Shown in pieces: positions 61,471 to 64,000 of a stretch of 64,000 bases of DNA. Source of the DNA: Ciona savignyi (taxonomy: Eukaryota; Chordata; Ascidiacea; Phlebobranchia; Cionidae); the NCBI GenBank assembly GCA_000149265.1, contig CH002903.1:179233-243232 (forward strand), written 5' to 3'. Position 1 is the first letter of the stretch, and the number at the start of each line of letters is the position of its first letter. The notes beneath the pieces are model-generated. The model did no database searches. It saw only the letters and a program-made list of their open reading frames with translations, and was not told where the DNA came from. Made by a program: the position numbers and the translations under genes.

Positions 61471-62435
61471 GATGATAGATTTTGTTTTAATGTATTTTAA
61501 TAATTGTGAAAGCATGTAGGTGGGTGGACAGCACATTAGCTAATAAGTAACTTGAAATGGTGATATGGGATTAAGCTGGCTTGTTCGGTGAAATTTAATC
61601 AAAGTACGGTATATAGTTTGAAATCTTAAATCCCAGTGGCGATAATGCGACCGATTAGAGTGTAATAGAAAAAAATAGTGAAAGTGAAGACTCATTACAA
61701 CCGTATCAGGCTTGAGCAGATAAAAGTAGTACTTAATTTGCGGTACATTAATGTTTTCTTGTCCCTATGTACCAGGACGTCGCGTTGTGGAAATGGTGGG
61801 GAAAGGGTCAATTATAGTAAATTATTTTGTTACTGCTTTCATAGGTAAGAAATAGTGTGAATGTGTCTTAAAAGTTTTTTTTTGAAACATTTTGTTTATT
61901 TTATAGTGTCTTAAAACTGTAGCCATAAATATTTGAACTACCAGTATTGCGTCACTGATCTGTTTGTTACGTCATATAATTGATATTATCAAACTATGTT
62001 TACGATTTGTTTACTCTTTAAATCAGTGGTTCTCAATGTATCCGGTACTACAGTCCGAATTTTTGAATTTTTGTAGTGTAGGAGATATTGCATTACGCAT
62101 TTTAAACTACACTTTTAAAACAACCGAAACGTTTAAGTAAATTGTGCGATTTCTAGCATGTAGAATTTGGACATTTATTTAGTTTAGAAACGAATGAAAA
62201 TGCTGCACCTCCTTTATGAATTTACCCACCAAGTGTTTGAATGAATTTTGATATACCGATGTTAATTTTTAAAAGATTGATGTGTTTAGCTATAAATTGT
62301 TACATACCCAAAATATGTGGTAGCAAACCTAAGACATGCTATATATATATACATATATATATAGCGTCGACTCGTTGAAACTTTTGTTTTACAAGTTTAA
62401 CTGGCTTTATATACCAAATCTTATTAGCAGGAAAA

Positions 62436-64000
62436 ATGAAATCAAGCCTAATAAGGCTGTCGCTTTTGGCAGGGTTGGTTATGTTGTACATATATTGGTA
62501 TATTTTAATAAAGTGGACTAGTAACGGTTATCGAGAAAGATTCTGGCCAATTCGAACGGGAAATAAGCATATCCCCTGGCGCTTGATTTATAGATGTAAA
62601 GAACCGAACGCTACATCCAATGCCAGTGGAAATGTTTCATCACCTGATGTGTTGAACCCTGAATCTGCGTTGTATGGTCTTCGATGTGTTGATGAATATG
62701 GAAGAGCAGTACCCGGAGACATTACAGCTGAACCGCCGTATTGGAAAGGCCAGAAATACAATTGGAGGAATTACATGCCGGGAGCTGCGAATGCTATTGA
62801 AAAATTAAGACTAGTAAACCCGGAAAACAAGCCTGAGTTGGCAACCAGTCCACATCTAACGACAATTGTTGTTGAAACACCAGACAATCCAACCGTTGGA
62901 GACAGGTTTGTGCTCTGAACACAGGGCCTTTCGCAAGTCCTTTTTACCCTTTGACGACCTTTTAAGATTTCCCGTCGCAATCGCATTTCATCAACCAGAT
63001 TAGCTTGGTAAGTTATTGCGTCGCCTTGTAGACGAAGGTTTAAAGGTTTAAAACTGGTCGCTCGCTAATCGGTTGTGTTCTTGGGCAAGGCTTAGCGGAT
63101 ATTGCGTGAACCTAGTGGATTGATGAGTTATTCCAAATTGAGGAAGGTTTCAATAATACGCAACACACTATAAGGATACGGTAACTCGACGGTTGGAGCG
63201 AAATAACCTGACGATTGCCCGTGTGTTTACGGCCCTTGCGTTTTTTTCTTTCACAGGGATAAACATTAATGTCTTTTCCTTATTTTAAACCTTAAGGATA
63301 ACTTCAGCGTTACAGTCGTTACTCTCTAACACAGTGGTTCTCAAACTTTTTAGAGTTTTGACCCACTATTAATTACCACAATTTTTGGCGACCCACTTAA
63401 CTTTATATATAGTTGTTGTAACATGTGTGAGAGACGAAAGGTTCAATGACGTATGGTCAGGTGAAGATCACGCCACGATTCAAAATTGTGTGATGTCACA
63501 ATTATGATAATTTCCCCTTGATTTTTGTATAGGAGATAGCCAGTATAGTTAATCAGAGCTTTCTATAACTTTTCACGACCCATCACAGATTCCTTTCGCG
63601 ACCCAATAGTTTGAGAAACAATCTACATTTTTACGGCCATTTCTCCATACACCATTAATATTTTTTTGACCACACGGGTTGTTATTTCAATATAAAGCTG
63701 TTTATAACCTACGATAAATTCTACTATTTATTTTAAATCACTAATGCTGAATTTATACACAGCAATATACTGATAAATTTTCTTTACCGAATATAAAATA
63801 TATCAAAAATATGACACTGCAACAGCATTGATAATTTTTGTGCCCCTTTCCCTACAAACGGTAAAATAATTCATACATTTAAGAGTATTTTGCTATAGAT
63901 TTCGAGCTACTATACAAGCGGTCAATTACGTTGCTGAAGCAAAATCGTTTGGCGGGGATTATTTCCGTGCTCGTATCATTCAAACCCAGGACGTGGGAAG
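62436..64000 (+). CDS. NXPE/neurexophilin-like type II membrane protein (3' partial)
   Basis: Exon 1 is 62436-62905 and exon 2 starts at 63899, running off the window; the AG-split Arg codon joins them in frame. The N-terminus MKSSLIRLSLLAGLVMLYIY continues with hydrophobic residues to about 25, a signal anchor with a short basic cytoplasmic tail, as in type II Golgi proteins. The junction reads PTVGDRF-RATIQAV, then EAKSFGGDYFRARIIQ, like the conserved 'VGD ... GGDF.RAR' block of NXPE and neurexophilin proteins. Three Asn-x-Ser/Thr sites lie at about residues 58-67. The molecular role of NXPE proteins is not settled; some resemble acyl/sialate-modifying enzymes. The window ends within this domain, so family assignment rests on few residues. 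A SINE (62990-63290) and a MITE (63332-63623) lie in intron 1. Confidence 0.65.
62990..63290 (+). repeat. SINE-like repeat (family 2), near full length
   Basis: tRNA-like head TTAGCTTGGTAAGTTATTGC, then GGTTTAAAACTGGTCGC, then the body CTTGGGCAAGGCTTAGCGGA, CACACTATAAGGATACGGTA, ATTGCCCGTGTGTTTACGGC and the tail GGGATAAACATTAATGTC. Useful as the reference copy of the family in this window. Confidence 0.7.
63332..63623. mobile_element. hAT-like MITE in NXPE-like intron 1
   Basis: Starts CAGTGGTTCTCAAACTTTTT and ends near AATAGTTTGAGAAACAATCT, with GACCCAC/GCGACCCA motifs near both ends. The right terminus is decayed. No coding sequence. Confidence 0.65.

Larger units (their letters stand above)
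58067..62435. other. Spacer between oxidase copy 2 and the NXPE-like gene
   Basis: No supported exon. Contents: a reverse family 1 tRNA-like copy (58375-58475), two MITE-like elements (58479-58926 and 58988-59865), and the duplicated oxidase junction with SINE (60230-61470). Also present is a family 1 head at 60651-60715 and a hAT-type left end (CAGTGGTTCTCAATG, about 62027) without a clear partner. The short frames in it look random. Confidence 0.6.

Overview
The window is a piece of an animal nuclear genome, most likely an ascidian tunicate of the Ciona type. This is inferred from AT-rich DNA, compact intron-rich genes with GT/AG introns of about 0.1-3 kb, a chordate-like gene set, and abundant tRNA-derived and foldback repeats. 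The species cannot be fixed from sequence alone. All gene models below were assembled by hand from splice sites, and the exon lengths close in frame for each model.

Layout: (1) 340-13955 (+), the 3' 19 exons of EDRF1 (5' end lies outside the window). (2) 13956-19421, an intergenic stretch with a GC-richer block at about 17.4-18.5 kb. (3) 19422-28212 (+), an 11-exon MMP21-type matrix metalloproteinase with cysteine switch, two dibasic furin-like sites, zinc site and hemopexin domain. EDRF1 and MMP21 are also neighbours in human (10q26), so this looks like an ancient linkage. (4) 28213-33411, repeats, including a head-to-tail array of degenerate tRNA-Ser-like units at about 30.5-31.3 kb.

(5) 33412-57919, a tandem pair of 13-exon secreted laccase-type multicopper oxidase genes (copy 1 at 33412-44566, copy 2 at 52565-57919). 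Between them, on the minus strand, lies a gene for a secreted lectin-like/TSP1/fibrinogen-domain protein (46336-48400) with a single in-frame TGA. The two oxidases have identical exon structure and very similar exons, but most introns have diverged. Intron 10 of copy 1 is swollen by a nested set of inverted-repeat and hAT-like elements (about 37.8-42.2 kb). Fragments of the fibrinogen gene, an oxidase intron and the oxidase 3' flank are fused at 49.9-51.2 kb. The 3'-flank/5'-flank junction recurs downstream of copy 2 at 60.2-61.5 kb, which points to a larger duplication history.

(6) 57920-62435, more repeats and two MITE-like elements. (7) 62436-64000 (+), the first two exons of a NXPE/neurexophilin-like gene running off the window.

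Functionally, EDRF1 is an intracellular protein. The others are secreted or membrane proteins of the extracellular space: a protease, oxidases, a lectin/fibrinogen-type recognition protein and a type II membrane protein. No operon or single pathway joins them. The most unusual material is structural: tandem duplication with reciprocal 3' truncations, nested palindromic elements and the tRNA-like array.
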